Origin: Actinophytocola sp963840275 | GTDB taxonomy: Bacteria; Actinomycetota; Actinomycetes; Mycobacteriales; Pseudonocardiaceae | Direction of reading: 5' to 3' | Length of the DNA stretch: 64,000 nt | NCBI GenBank assembly: GCA_963840275.1 | Contig: CAWIYK010000007.1 | Span: 434,001 to 498,000 of the forward strand | Part shown: one piece after another, positions 8,471 through 18,912 of the stretch | Position numbering within the stretch: position 1 is the stretch's first letter | Layout of the letters: each line of letters starts with the position of its first letter | Program-made: the position numbers and the translations under genes | Notes under the pieces: model-generated | What the model was told of the DNA's origin: nothing | The model's database searches: none | Seen by the model: the letters and a program-made list of their open reading frames with translations, nothing else

Positions 8471-9265
8471 TCACCCGACGTCGCGCAGCACCGACTCCGT
8501 CAGCTCGGCGCCGTCGGCGCGCCACACGACGCACAGGCCGGGGGCCACCGAGTAGTTGCCGCCGGTCGTCGGGTGCGCGTCCCACTGGCGTTCGGTGGGA
8601 ACCACCGCGGCCCACTCCAGAGCGGTGGCCTTGTCGCGGTAGTCCACCCAGTCGGAGTCGAAGATGATTCCGCACAGGGACTCGTCGCAGGCGGTGAGCG
8701 CGGCCATGCCCGGGTAGCCCGGCCGGCCCTTGCCGTCGCCGTAGTCGTTGAGCACACAGGCGAAGCCGATGACCTCGGCATCGTGGGGCGAATCGCAGCC
8801 GGTCGCGGCGCTGGCCGGGTACCGCACGCCCTCGGCGGGCCGCCCGTCGAGGCAGACGAGGGTGGGCGCCTTCAACGCGGCCGCGAATACCGGCAACTGA
8901 CCGCCGACGCCGTAGGTGAACGTCGTCCCCGACCCAGCCGGCTCCGAGTCCTCCCCTGCGAACCGCCCAACCAGAAGCCCACCCCCGAACAACACCACCG
9001 CCGCGACGGTCGCCCCCACGGTGACCAGCCCTCGCCGCCCACGAGCACGCCGCACCGGAGGAGTCGGCTGCACCCACTGGACCGGACCACCAGGCCCGAC
9101 CAGGCTGCCCGGATCCTTCGGGCCACGTGGGTCGCTGGGGTCCCCGGGACTGTTCGTGCCGGCGGAGCCGCCGGAATCGCTACCGCTGCCCGGCCCGGCG
9201 ACGCCACCCGAGTCACCAGGCTCGCCTGAGCCACCCCCACTGCCCGGCCCGACCTCGTGCGTCAT
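8471..9265 (-). CDS. septum-formation-family membrane protein
   Basis: A 264-residue protein with a Gly/Pro/Ser-rich cytoplasmic N-terminus, one transmembrane helix near residues 82-102 (TVGATVAAVVLFGGGLLVG), and an extracytoplasmic domain. That domain resembles the septum-formation family, with CLDG, a CDSPHDAEVIG segment and paired cysteines that probably form disulfides. ATG at 9265 is chosen; an upstream in-frame start would only add low-complexity sequence. It converges with dnaE2 (16 bp between stops). The biological role is not established. Confidence 0.75.
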   Translation of the reverse strand: MTHEVGPGSGGGSGEPGDSGGVAGPGSGSDSGGSAGTNSPGDPSDPRGPKDPGSLVGPGGPVQWVQPTPPVRRARGRRGLVTVGATVAAVVLFGGGLLVGRFAGEDSEPAGSGTTFTYGVGGQLPVFAAALKAPTLVCLDGRPAEGVRYPASAATGCDSPHDAEVIGFACVLNDYGDGKGRPGYPGMAALTACDESLCGIIFDSDWVDYRDKATALEWAAVVPTERQWDAHPTTGGNYSVAPGLCVVWRADGAELTESVLRDVG

Positions 9266-9387
9266 GACGGGGAACCTATCGTCAGGACCTCCTCGACCGG
9301 ATCGGGCCGCACCAAAACCAGCCACGCCCGATCCGTCTGACCAGCGACGCGCTCCAGTCTGTCGGGGTCGTTCCCTAGTCTCTTGGC

Positions 9388-9969
9388 ATGACCGAGGACT
9401 TTCGCGACGCCGACCTGTCCCATCAGTCCTGGGAGGGCCGACACTTCGAGCACACCGTGTTCGTCGAGGCCGACCTGCGTGGCCTGGTCACCAAGGGCTG
9501 CACGTTCGACCACTGCGACTTCAGCCGCGCGGACCTCGGGGAGTCACAGCACACCACGACGGCGTTCCGGTCGTGCACGTTCGAGCGCACCAACCTCATG
9601 CACAGCGAGTTCACCGGCTGCTCGCTGCTCGGCTCGAACTTCCACCAGTGCCGCTTCCGCCCGTTGACGATCAAGGAGACCGACCTGACGCTGGCGAGCC
9701 TCGTCGGCGCGAACTTCCGCAAGACCGTGCTCTCCGGCCTCCGGTTCCGCGAGGCCAACCTGTCCGGCGCGGACCTGCGCGAGACCGACCTGACCGGCGC
9801 GGACTTACGCGGCGCACGCGTGGTGGAGGCCCAGTTCGACGGCGCCGACCTGCGCGGCACGCAGTTCGACGCGACCGCTCTTCGGCAGGGCTCGCTCGCC
9901 GGCGCCCGCGTCGACATCGACACCGCGATCGCGTTCGCGGCCGCGTACGGCCTCCGAGTGGGTGAATGA
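9388..9969 (+). CDS. pentapeptide-repeat protein
   Basis: A 193-residue protein built almost wholly of pentapeptide repeats of the A(D/N)LxX type, for example FSRADLGES, ANLSGADLRETDLTGADLRGA and DGADLRGTQFDA. These fold into a right-handed quadrilateral beta helix. Some relatives (MfpA, McbG, Qnr) mimic DNA and protect gyrase, but nothing here proves that role. No signal peptide is seen, so it is probably cytoplasmic. Confidence 0.9.
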   Translation: MTEDFRDADLSHQSWEGRHFEHTVFVEADLRGLVTKGCTFDHCDFSRADLGESQHTTTAFRSCTFERTNLMHSEFTGCSLLGSNFHQCRFRPLTIKETDLTLASLVGANFRKTVLSGLRFREANLSGADLRETDLTGADLRGARVVEAQFDGADLRGTQFDATALRQGSLAGARVDIDTAIAFAAAYGLRVGE

Positions 9970-10044
9970 GCCCACGGATCGTCACGTGTGGTCGCGAGCA
10001 CCCTCTTCTCTGAATGACCGGTCCGGCCCACAGGCGGGTGCGAC

Positions 10045-11004
10045 ATGGATCTCGAGGTACGGCACTTCCGGCTCGTCGAAGCGATAGCGCAGTCCGGCAG
10101 CATCACGAAGGCCGCCGCGGCGCTCGGCATCTCCCAACCCGCGCTCACCGCGCAGTTACAGCGAGTGGAACGGCTGGTCGGCGGGCCGCTGTTCCACCGC
10201 GACCGCACCGGCAGCACGCCGACCGCGCTCGGTGACGTCGTCCTCGCGCACGCCCGTTCCGTGCTGGCCACGGTCAGCGGCCTCGACCGCAGCGTCCGCA
10301 AGCAACGCGCCGGCAGCCCGACGACGATCCGCGTCGCGGCGACGGCCGGCACCATCACGTCGGCGATGACCACCCTGGTGCCCGAGGTGGTGCCGGGTGC
10401 CACCGTCGACCTGCGGGTGACCGGCGGCCGCGACACGATGCTGGAGCTGCTCGCCGACGGCCGGCTCGAGCTGGTCGTGTGCCAGGAGGCGCCCGGCCAC
10501 GAGATCGTGCTGCCGCCGGTGCTCAGCCGCGCGGTGATCGCGACGGAGCCGCTGTTCGTCGGCGTCGGCACCGACTCGCCGCTGGCCGCCGCCGAGGAGA
10601 TCGAGCTGTCCGAGGTGGCCGGGCTGCACTGGTTCACGGCCGCGCACACGGACAGCTGGTTCGCCGGCTACGTGCGGGACGTGTGCCTGCGCCACCACGT
10701 CCCGATGCCCGAACTGGAGGGCCTCGACCAGGAGATCGCGGCCGAACTGGTGTCGATGGGCGGCGGCGTCATGCTGCTGCAGGCACCGAGCCGCGCCCGC
10801 CCCGGTGTGGTGAGCCGGCCGCTCGTCGGCGCCCCGATCCAGACCCGGCACCTGATCGTGTGGTCGCGGGAGGGCCCGATCGCGGAGGCGGAGATGCAGG
10901 CGCTGCGGGACCGCGCCGAGGAGTGCTACTGGCAGAAAGCCCCTGCACGACAACAGGTCTACGCGGACTGGCTGACCCGCCACGGCCGCCTGCCATCCGA
11001 GTGA
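10045..11004 (+). CDS. LysR-family transcriptional regulator
   Basis: A 319-residue LysR-type regulator. The N-terminal winged helix covers about residues 1-65, with the core SITKAAAALGISQPALTAQL. A periplasmic-binding-like effector domain follows from about 90 to 300. It has no divergent partner next to it, so the target genes cannot be guessed. It converges with the injection-cargo-like gene (18 bp between stops). Confidence 0.93.
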   Translation: MDLEVRHFRLVEAIAQSGSITKAAAALGISQPALTAQLQRVERLVGGPLFHRDRTGSTPTALGDVVLAHARSVLATVSGLDRSVRKQRAGSPTTIRVAATAGTITSAMTTLVPEVVPGATVDLRVTGGRDTMLELLADGRLELVVCQEAPGHEIVLPPVLSRAVIATEPLFVGVGTDSPLAAAEEIELSEVAGLHWFTAAHTDSWFAGYVRDVCLRHHVPMPELEGLDQEIAAELVSMGGGVMLLQAPSRARPGVVSRPLVGAPIQTRHLIVWSREGPIAEAEMQALRDRAEECYWQKAPARQQVYADWLTRHGRLPSE

Positions 11005-11022
11005 CGGCGCCGTGCGGCGGGT

Positions 11023-12165
11023 TCACTGGGTCGGGGGTGGGGCGGCGGTCTTCTTCACGGGCGGGCATTTCGCCGTTGTCAGGCCCGTACGGCGCGCCCC
11101 GAGCTTCCTGATCGCCTCCTCGAGCCACTTGACCTCGTCGTCGCGCTGTTTGACCAGTTTCTCCACGCGGCGGATTTCTTCCTGTGCCAGTTTGATGCGC
11201 TCGGGGTCTTTGGCGGCGTGGGCTTCGACGTGTTGCTTATGGGCCTTGTTGAACTCGTCCCACGCGTCGGAGAGTTTCTTCCGAGCTTCCGGTAGACAGT
11301 CGTTCTTCGTCTGGATCGCCTTGTCCAGAATGGTCGTCATGTCCCGGACCACGTCGTTGTAGTTGGCACACAGCTTGGCCGCGTAGTTCGGATCGCTGCC
11401 GTAGCCCTTCAGCGCCGTGCCGAAGTCCTTGATCCCTGCCGATTCTCCGGGCGTGCCCTTCTTCTTCGTCAATATATCCATCACGCCGGGACGGCCCTTG
11501 GTCATCTCGTCGAGATAGTGTTCGGTCTGGTCGCCAATGGAGTCGTAGACATAGAACCGGCTGGTCACGGTGCACTGTCCGCCCGGTTGCTCCAGTGGCA
11601 CCCCTAAGTTGGCGCAGACCGGATCGTTCTCCTTCGTCGCGAGCTTCTGAAACTTGCGGCCGCTCGTGGTCTCGAAGATTTCCGGATGCCCCGGCATTGG
11701 TTTGGCGCCTTTGCTGTCCGCATCGGACACAGTGATGTTGAGGACGCGGAACCGGCTCCTCGTCGGGTCACCCATTCCTTGTTCGGCGCGGGCCTGAGCG
11801 ACAACGAAGAGAGCCCGATCGAACTCGACGCCCGACTTCTCGCCGGTTTCGAGAATCTTCCTGGCTACGTCCTTGTAGTAGTCGCCCGTGTCGTAACCAC
11901 TGGCGGTCTTGGTGCCCTTGACCTTCCAGTCTTCCTCACCGATGAGTTCGGTAGTGCAGGCGGCCGGCTGACGCTGCACCACGAGGGCTCTGCTCGTGTG
12001 CGCCACCGACGACACGGCGCGGTTGCCCGCACGCTGCTGCAACCACAACACGTTCGCGGGGCTGGACAACGATCGGGCAGACGTGGCGCGCTCGTCGCGC
12101 TCCAAGGCAGGAATGGAGGACCGTGCCCGCCTCGCATTGTCCGGCTTCTCCAAGGGTCTGCGCAT
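11023..12165 (-). CDS. glucosaminidase-like protein with eCIS-cargo-like N-terminus
   Basis: A 380-residue protein with two parts. The N-terminal 80 residues are disordered and contain VLWLQQRAGNRAV followed by LVVQRQ. This LQxxAGNxAV...LQR-type signature is common on proteins linked to actinobacterial extracellular contractile injection systems. The C-terminal part resembles a mannosyl-glycoprotein endo-N-acetylglucosaminidase fold (ALFVVAQARAEQGMG, later YGSDPNYAAKLCANYN), so peptidoglycan cleavage is possible. A charged coiled-coil tail follows. ATG at 12165 is chosen because GGTGAGG lies 5 bases upstream. No injection-system structural genes are in the window, so the cargo role is inference. 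Confidence 0.65.
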   Translation of the reverse strand: MRRPLEKPDNARRARSSIPALERDERATSARSLSSPANVLWLQQRAGNRAVSSVAHTSRALVVQRQPAACTTELIGEEDWKVKGTKTASGYDTGDYYKDVARKILETGEKSGVEFDRALFVVAQARAEQGMGDPTRSRFRVLNITVSDADSKGAKPMPGHPEIFETTSGRKFQKLATKENDPVCANLGVPLEQPGGQCTVTSRFYVYDSIGDQTEHYLDEMTKGRPGVMDILTKKKGTPGESAGIKDFGTALKGYGSDPNYAAKLCANYNDVVRDMTTILDKAIQTKNDCLPEARKKLSDAWDEFNKAHKQHVEAHAAKDPERIKLAQEEIRRVEKLVKQRDDEVKWLEEAIRKLGARRTGLTTAKCPPVKKTAAPPPTQ

Positions 12166-12280
12166 GCCAGCCTCACCGCGGTTCGACCAGCCAGTGTCCC
12201 ACGCGTCGACCTCCGGCTCGCTTCCCGAAGGGGCAGCGGCCCAGGCAAAAAACGTCGGCCCGGAGGCCAACTACGACACC

Positions 12281-12307
12281 GAGGCCTGCCGGATGACGGC
12301 AGGCCTC
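12281..12307. terminator. hairpin between two minus-strand genes
   Basis: GAGGCCTGCCG-N5-CGGCAGGCCTC is a perfect 11-bp stem. It lies about 200 bp downstream of the TNT-domain gene and upstream of the cargo-like gene, both on the minus strand, so it may end transcription of the former. No T run follows. I see nothing else in the 338-bp gap 12166-12503 except an in-frame extension of the downstream gene that lacks a good ribosome binding site. Confidence 0.5.
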
Positions 12308-12503
12308 GGCGGACCCACGTGGGGGTCGGGCGATCTCACGTTGCCGGCGGCCGCCACCGACGATGAACGGCCACGAAGATCGTGCTGCTGAGGCGCATGG
12401 GAACCTCCGGTGTTAGGGGCCGGGCACGAAGAGCACCCGGTTGACCCCAACGTGTCACCGAAGACACGAACGAGGTAGATCTCACCTCGTCATAACCCCG
12501 CGG

Positions 12504-14474
12504 TTATCCCCTCGGACGTTCCCGTCCATCCAGCTCGACGAGCTGCCCGTGCGCCACCAGGTCGCCGATGGCGTCCGGCAGCAGGAACGCGGTCCCGCCA
12601 CCGGGCTGGTCGAACCACGGGATCGCGGCACCGGTCAGCACCTGGACCGGCTGCCGCACGCGGTACACGTGGTACGGCCGGTCGATCCACTCCGGCACCA
12701 GCGACCGCTCCGAGAACGGCGTGCCCGCCGCGTACAGCAGGTTGCCGTCGTCCTCGCCGAACCGGTCCAGCTCGGTGCCCGGCTCCAGCTCGATGACCCG
12801 CTTGCCGCGGAACAACGTCAGCGGCGGCTCGCCGGGCAGCGGGTTGATCGGCCACTCGGCGCCGGGCGGCGCGGCCGCGGCGCCGTTCAGCGACCGCGAA
12901 GCCATCGCCGGCTCCCGAGCGGGCTCCCGGATCGGCTCACGGATCGGCTCACGCACCGGCGCCGGCGTCGGCTCCCGAAGCGACGGCGGTTCCATCGCCA
13001 TCGTGCGCGTCGGCTCCGGCCGGGGCGTGCCGGGCGGCGGCGTGCCGGGAGGCGGCCGCAGCGGCGGGGGCTCCGGCGGGCCGAAGTCGTCGAGCGGCGG
13101 CGTGGACAGTGGCGTGGACAGTGGCGCGGACAGCGGCTCGAACTCCTCGATCGGCGCCGACATCGGCTCGAAGCCGTGGTCGTCGAGCGGCGGGAGCTCC
13201 GGGTTCTGCGGCCCGGCGGCCCACCGGTCGGTGTCCAGCATGACCTTGCCGAGCAGGAACGCCGACGCGTCCGCCACGTCCTCGAACATCGCGGGCGCCA
13301 CGTAGTCGCGGTCGTACCAGCCGACCCGCCAGCCCTCGTCGGTCTGCTCCATCGTCCACCCGCGACCGGCCGGCGGGCCGATCCGGTACGCCGACTCCGG
13401 CACGTCGAGATCCTCGAGCCGGGCACGCAGCTGGTCGATCTGCGGTCCGGGCGGGCCCTGCGACGGCAGGGCGGCGCGCGGCGGCGTCAGCGGCGGTGTC
13501 ATGGCGGGCGTCATCGGGGGCAGCTTGGGCGCGGGGACCGGCGCCGGCACGGGCATCGCCCTGGTCGGCGCGGGTGCGGGCGGCCGGGGACCGGGGCCAC
13601 CCGGACCGGGCGGCGGCGGGCCGAGGAACAGCTGCGCGGCGGAGCGGGTCTGCTCGTCGACCTGCGGCAGCTGGAAGTGCATCCGGCGGACGTGCTCCAC
13701 CAGGTCCGGCTCCGGCGCGATGTCGTGCTCACGCAGGAAGTAGTTGACCGCGGCCGGCCAGATCCACGTGCCGTCCGTGTGGAACGCGACCGGCACCGAC
13801 TGCTGGCCGTTCGGGTCCAGCCGGTCGATCTCGTACCCGCGGGCCGGCCCGACGAGCGGGCCGTTGTCCAGGTAGTCCAGCAGGTCCTGGATGTCCATCT
13901 CGTCGACCGGCGGCCGGTTCACCGACGGGCGACCGTCCTCGCCGGGACCGTCGAAGATCCGCGCCACCCGGAACCGGGGCGTCGGCGGGCCGATCGGCCG
14001 GTCCTGCATCGGGGTGCCCGGGGGCGGCCCGACCGGCGGCGGGGCCGTCGCGAGCCGCCTGCGCAGCCACTCCGGCACGTTGTCCTCGGAGCGCGGGAAC
14101 AGCCGCATGTCGTCCGGGTAGGCCTGGGGCGGCGGCGGCATGTCCCAGTCCGGCTCCTCGCGGTCGTACTCGAGGTTGTAGCTGGACGGGTGGTCGAGGC
14201 GGTAACGCGCGTTGAACCAGGTGCCCCGGCCCTCGCGGTACATGCCGCCACGCAGCCGTGCGAACAGGCTCTGCAGGTCGGCAGGCATCGTCCAGGACTC
14301 GGCGGCGCCGTCGGAGTACACGACCTGACCGGTCGACTCGGCGTAGCGGCCGACGGCGCGGTAGTCGACGGTGAGCTGCTCCCAGTCCTCGGGAGCGACG
14401 CGCAGCATCGCCAGCCCGATCTGTTTGACCAGGGCATCCTGCTCAGTCGGGGTTAGCTGTGTCGGTTGTGCCAC
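12504..14474 (-). CDS. TNT-domain (NAD+ glycohydrolase toxin-like) protein
   Basis: A 656-residue multidomain protein. The last 105 residues match the tuberculosis necrotizing toxin domain: PGTELDRFG, GTPFSERSLVPEW, and IPWFDQPGGG near the end. TNT hydrolyses NAD+ and kills cells when unrestrained. Where many members have Q soon after the PGGG motif, this one reads PGGGTAFLL, so activity is uncertain. Two alpha/beta modules (about 1-110 and 190-300) and one near 330-400 are linked by long Pro-rich spacers. No signal peptide or nearby immunity gene is evident. It could be a self-contained toxin/immunity fusion or a non-toxic relative. Confidence 0.75.
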   Translation of the reverse strand: MAQPTQLTPTEQDALVKQIGLAMLRVAPEDWEQLTVDYRAVGRYAESTGQVVYSDGAAESWTMPADLQSLFARLRGGMYREGRGTWFNARYRLDHPSSYNLEYDREEPDWDMPPPPQAYPDDMRLFPRSEDNVPEWLRRRLATAPPPVGPPPGTPMQDRPIGPPTPRFRVARIFDGPGEDGRPSVNRPPVDEMDIQDLLDYLDNGPLVGPARGYEIDRLDPNGQQSVPVAFHTDGTWIWPAAVNYFLREHDIAPEPDLVEHVRRMHFQLPQVDEQTRSAAQLFLGPPPPGPGGPGPRPPAPAPTRAMPVPAPVPAPKLPPMTPAMTPPLTPPRAALPSQGPPGPQIDQLRARLEDLDVPESAYRIGPPAGRGWTMEQTDEGWRVGWYDRDYVAPAMFEDVADASAFLLGKVMLDTDRWAAGPQNPELPPLDDHGFEPMSAPIEEFEPLSAPLSTPLSTPPLDDFGPPEPPPLRPPPGTPPPGTPRPEPTRTMAMEPPSLREPTPAPVREPIREPIREPAREPAMASRSLNGAAAAPPGAEWPINPLPGEPPLTLFRGKRVIELEPGTELDRFGEDDGNLLYAAGTPFSERSLVPEWIDRPYHVYRVRQPVQVLTGAAIPWFDQPGGGTAFLLPDAIGDLVAHGQLVELDGRERPRG

Positions 14475-14573
14475 GGTGACATCTTCCCTTGTCCATCGGT
14501 CGGCGTCACAGCCTGCTTCTCTCTACCCGGCCCCGGTGGTCTCCGCAAGGCCGGGCGACGAGGATGTCGACAC

Positions 14574-15545
14574 GTGACTACCGCCGCTCTGTCCTCAGCA
14601 CACCATCCGACCGCCTGGCGGCGTGCGGCGGGGGCCGCTCTTGCCTCTTTGGGCGGGGTGGCGCTGGCCGTGCAGGGCCGGATCAACGGCCAACTCGGGC
14701 ATCAGATCCACGACGGTGTTCTCGCCGCCTTGATCTCCTTCTCCGTCGGTTCGGTGCTCCTCCTCGCGGTGTTGCCGATCTTGCCAGCCGCCCGCGCCGG
14801 TGTGGGCCGTTTGCGCCGGACCCTCCGTACGGGGGAGCTCCGACCGTGGCAGATCCTCGGCGGCACCTGTGGCGCGTTACTCGTCAGTACCCAGGGACTG
14901 ACGGTTTCAATCCTCGGGGTGGCGGTCTTCACCGTCGCCGTCGTCGCAGGTCAGATCGTGTCCAGCCTGCCGGTGGACCGGGCGGGGCTCGGCCCGGGCG
15001 GCCCGCAGCCGATCACGCTGCCGCGCGCGGCCGGCGCGCTGCTCGCGGTCGTCGCGGTGGTCGTCTCGGTGTCCGACCACGCGACCGTCGGCGACCCGGG
15101 CGGCCTGTGGTGGGCGCTCCTGCCCGCGATCGCCGGCTTCGGTCTCGCGTGGCAGACGGCGGTGAACGGGCGGGTCCGCGTGGCGGCGGCGAACGTCGTC
15201 GTGCCCACGATGGTGAACTTCCTGGTCGGCACGGCCACGCTGGTCCTCGCCACGGCCGTGGACCTGCTGGTCCGCGGCTGGCCGGAGGCGCTGCCGGGAC
15301 AGTGGTGGCTCTACGTCGGCGGCGCGCTGGGCATCGTCACGATCATGACGGCCGTGACCGCCGTGCGGGTGACGGGCGTGCTGGTGCTCGGCATGGCGTC
15401 GGTGGCCGGCCAGCTCGTCGGCGCCGTGCTGCTGGACCTGGTCGTCCCGACGGACGGCAGCGACCTCAACGTCACGAGCTTCGTCGGCATCGGCATGACG
15501 ATGGTCGCCGTCGGCATCGCCGCGATCCGTGTCCGACCCCGCTGA
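14574..15545 (+). CDS. DMT-superfamily (YdcZ/DUF606) transporter
   Basis: A 323-residue integral membrane protein with about ten hydrophobic helices in two similar halves, each starting with the ALAVQGRINGQLG / GLAWQTAVNGRVRV motif typical of the YdcZ (DUF606) branch of drug/metabolite transporters. GTG at 14574 has GAGGA nine bases upstream. It is divergent from the TNT gene (99 bp). The substrate is unknown. Confidence 0.85.
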   Translation: MTTAALSSAHHPTAWRRAAGAALASLGGVALAVQGRINGQLGHQIHDGVLAALISFSVGSVLLLAVLPILPAARAGVGRLRRTLRTGELRPWQILGGTCGALLVSTQGLTVSILGVAVFTVAVVAGQIVSSLPVDRAGLGPGGPQPITLPRAAGALLAVVAVVVSVSDHATVGDPGGLWWALLPAIAGFGLAWQTAVNGRVRVAAANVVVPTMVNFLVGTATLVLATAVDLLVRGWPEALPGQWWLYVGGALGIVTIMTAVTAVRVTGVLVLGMASVAGQLVGAVLLDLVVPTDGSDLNVTSFVGIGMTMVAVGIAAIRVRPR

Positions 15546-15569
15546 GCGGCCGATGAGAGGATGGCGCCC

Positions 15570-16415
15570 GTGACCGCGACGATCCTGGACGGCAAGGCCA
15601 CCCGCAACGCGATTTTCGAGAACCTGCGCACGCGTGTGAGCGCGCTCGCCGAGCGGGGCATCGTGCCCGGCCTCGGCACGGTGCTGGTCGGCGACGACCC
15701 CGGCTCGCACTCGTACGTGCGCGGCAAGCACAACGCGTGCGCCAAGATCGGCATCACGTCGATCCGCCGCGACCTGCCGGCCGACATCACGCAGGCCCAG
15801 CTCGAGGCCGTCATCGACGAGCTGAACGCCGACCCCGCCTGCACCGGCTACCTGATCCAGCTGCCGCTGCCCGGCCATCTCGACTCCGGCGCCGCGCTGG
15901 CCCGTGTCGACCCGGCCAAGGACTCCGACGGCCTGCACCCGATGAACCTCGGCAGGCTCGTCCTCGGTGAGACGGGCCCGCTGCCGTGCACGCCGCTCGG
16001 CATCATCGAGCTGCTCAAGCGCTACGACGTGCCCCTGGCCGGCGCCAACGTCACCGTCGTCGGACGTGGTGTGACGGTCGGCCGGCCGCTCGGCCTGCTG
16101 CTCACCCGCCGCTCCGAGAACGCCACGGTCACCCTGTGCCACACCGGCACCAAGGATCTGGCCGCCGAGGTCCGCCGCGCGGACGTCGTCGTCGCCGCCG
16201 CCGGCAACCCGGCACTGATCACCCCGGACATGATCAAGCCCGGCGCCGCCGTCCTGGACGTGGGAATCACCCGAACTGATGAAGGTCTGGTCGGCGACGT
16301 CCACCCGGACGTACGCGAAGTAGCGGGCTGGCTCGCGCCTATGCCCGGTGGGGTAGGACCTATGACCATTGCGATGTTGTTGACCAACACTGTGTTGGCC
16401 GCGGAGCGCTCATGA
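15570..16415 (+). CDS. folD: methylenetetrahydrofolate dehydrogenase/cyclohydrolase
   Basis: Bifunctional FolD of 281 residues: NADP-dependent oxidation of 5,10-methylene-THF and hydrolysis to 10-formyl-THF in cytosolic one-carbon metabolism. Visible motifs are SYVRGKHNACAKIG with the catalytic lysine, QLPLPGH, PCTPLGIIELL, the dinucleotide-binding GRGVTVGRPLG, and PGGVGPMTIAMLL. GTG at 15570 is preferred, because the GAGAGG sequence lies eight bases before it but directly abuts the alternative ATG at 15561. The stop overlaps the next start (ATGA). Confidence 0.95.
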   Translation: MTATILDGKATRNAIFENLRTRVSALAERGIVPGLGTVLVGDDPGSHSYVRGKHNACAKIGITSIRRDLPADITQAQLEAVIDELNADPACTGYLIQLPLPGHLDSGAALARVDPAKDSDGLHPMNLGRLVLGETGPLPCTPLGIIELLKRYDVPLAGANVTVVGRGVTVGRPLGLLLTRRSENATVTLCHTGTKDLAAEVRRADVVVAAAGNPALITPDMIKPGAAVLDVGITRTDEGLVGDVHPDVREVAGWLAPMPGGVGPMTIAMLLTNTVLAAERS

Positions 16416-16708
16416 CCACGCCGCACCGGCGCCGGCACCCGGTGCTCGCGCACCTGCCGTTCGCGATGGTGCTGGCCGTGGTGGGACTCGGGCTGGTGCG
16501 GATCGTGCTGTACCACTGGCGCCAGGGGACCGTGCTCATCGGCTTGGCCCTGTTCCTGGCGGCGGCGCTGCGCGCATTGCTATCAGACGAGCAGGCGGGC
16601 CTGATCCTGATCCGCGGCAGAGGCGTCGACGTCCTGACCTACGCCGGCTTCGGCGCGGGCATGATCGCCGTGGCGATGACCATCGAGGGCGGCCCGTTAG
16701 GCGGCTGA
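16412..16708 (+). CDS. DUF3017 membrane protein
   Basis: A 98-residue protein with three hydrophobic helices, recognisable as DUF3017 and commonly found directly after folD in actinobacteria. It overlaps folD by four bases (ATGA) and so is translationally coupled. No function is known. Confidence 0.88.
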   Translation: MTTPHRRRHPVLAHLPFAMVLAVVGLGLVRIVLYHWRQGTVLIGLALFLAAALRALLSDEQAGLILIRGRGVDVLTYAGFGAGMIAVAMTIEGGPLGG

Positions 16709-16732
16709 GGCGCGGCCGGTCATGCAGTGAAG

Positions 16733-16768
16733 GGGTCCTTCAGCGCGCCTCAACGCAGTGAAGGACCC
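16733..16768. terminator. bidirectional hairpin between convergent genes
   Basis: GGGTCCTTCA (16733-16742) and TGAAGGACCC (16759-16768) form a perfect 10-bp stem with a 16-base loop between the convergent DUF3017 and XRE genes. The same GGGTCCTTCA core recurs in the hairpin at 23626-23654. Confidence 0.65.
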
Positions 16769-16788
16769 TCACAGCACGAGGACCGCGC

Positions 16789-17655
16789 TCATCGGCGCTC
16801 CATGTTCGCGGCCAGCTCGGCGATCAGCCGCACGGAGTTCTCCGCGCTCAGTGAGCGCTCCTTGAGCTCGGCGAAGATCCGGTCGAACGTCGCGAGTTCG
16901 AAGTGTTCCTCCATATAGATGCTGGAGCACATGCAGCCGACGAACGCCACGGCCGGCCGATCTGCGAAGCGCAGCCGCATGAATGCCCCGTCGAGTCCGG
17001 GATGACCGCCGGCCGCGGTCGGCATCACCCGGATCGTCACGTTGCCGCGTTCCGACACCTCGACCAGGTACTTCAGCTGCTCCCGCAGGATCGTCAGTCC
17101 GCCAAGTGGGTTGCGCAGGGCAGCCTCACCGATGACGGCGGTCAGCTCCGGCTGGTTGGCCCGCCGCAACACCGTCTGCCGACGGATCCGATCGACCACC
17201 CGCCGATCCAGATCCTCCTGGTCGTCGACCATGCCGATCTCGCGGAAGACCGCCTGGGCGTATGGCACGGTCTGCAGCAGGCCAGGAACGACCAGCGGCT
17301 CCCACGACGCCATCGTCACCGCTCGCGACTCGAGAAGGCTCAACGCCGTGACCCTGGACCGGAACGACTGGTCGGCCCGTTGCCACAGGCCGGGCTGGCG
17401 GGCCTTCTTGGCGAGCGCGACCAGATCCGAGCGCTCTTCCCCGGTGATGCCGTAGACCACCAGAAGCGCCGCGACATCCTCCACACTCTGCGGTCGTTTC
17501 CCGCTCTCCAGCCGGGACAGGTGGGAGATGCTCAGCCCTGTCCGCGCACCGACCTGCGCGAGCGTCAGGCCGGACACCTCCCGGAGGCGGCGCAGCTCGT
17601 CGCCGAGCACCTCGATCCGGACGGTCGAGTGCGGTCCCTGCAGCATCATCGTCAT
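16789..17655 (-). CDS. XRE-family regulator with DUF5753 domain
   Basis: A 288-residue regulator: an N-terminal XRE helix-turn-helix (about 10-65; LTLAQVGARTGLSISHLSRLESGKR) followed by the DUF5753 domain, a combination expanded in Streptomyces and Pseudonocardiales. Such proteins often sit beside a small DUF397 gene; none is seen here. It is divergent from malate dehydrogenase across about 200 bp. Confidence 0.92.
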   Translation of the reverse strand: MTMMLQGPHSTVRIEVLGDELRRLREVSGLTLAQVGARTGLSISHLSRLESGKRPQSVEDVAALLVVYGITGEERSDLVALAKKARQPGLWQRADQSFRSRVTALSLLESRAVTMASWEPLVVPGLLQTVPYAQAVFREIGMVDDQEDLDRRVVDRIRRQTVLRRANQPELTAVIGEAALRNPLGGLTILREQLKYLVEVSERGNVTIRVMPTAAGGHPGLDGAFMRLRFADRPAVAFVGCMCSSIYMEEHFELATFDRIFAELKERSLSAENSVRLIAELAANMERR

Positions 17656-17854
17656 CCGATTTCCCCTCGCGTGGAACTCGGTCCATCATCCCGCTTTGAC
17701 CTGCAAAACCAGCCGTTCGGGCACCGTCGGAGGCAAGTCCACTCAAAGGGTGGCGACCTTGCGACCCCGGCAAGTCGACGTCGTGCGCCACCGGCGTGTC
17801 TGCTTGATAGCCTCGCGACACCGTTATCTCTTCTTATTCGGGAGGATCTTCCCC

Positions 17855-18838
<984 letters not shown>

Positions 18839-18912
18839 CACGGCAGGTCAGGCGTTACGGTGTGGTCCCGGTCATACCTGATTGCGTGAACATCTGGCTT
18901 CGGACGTCAGAT

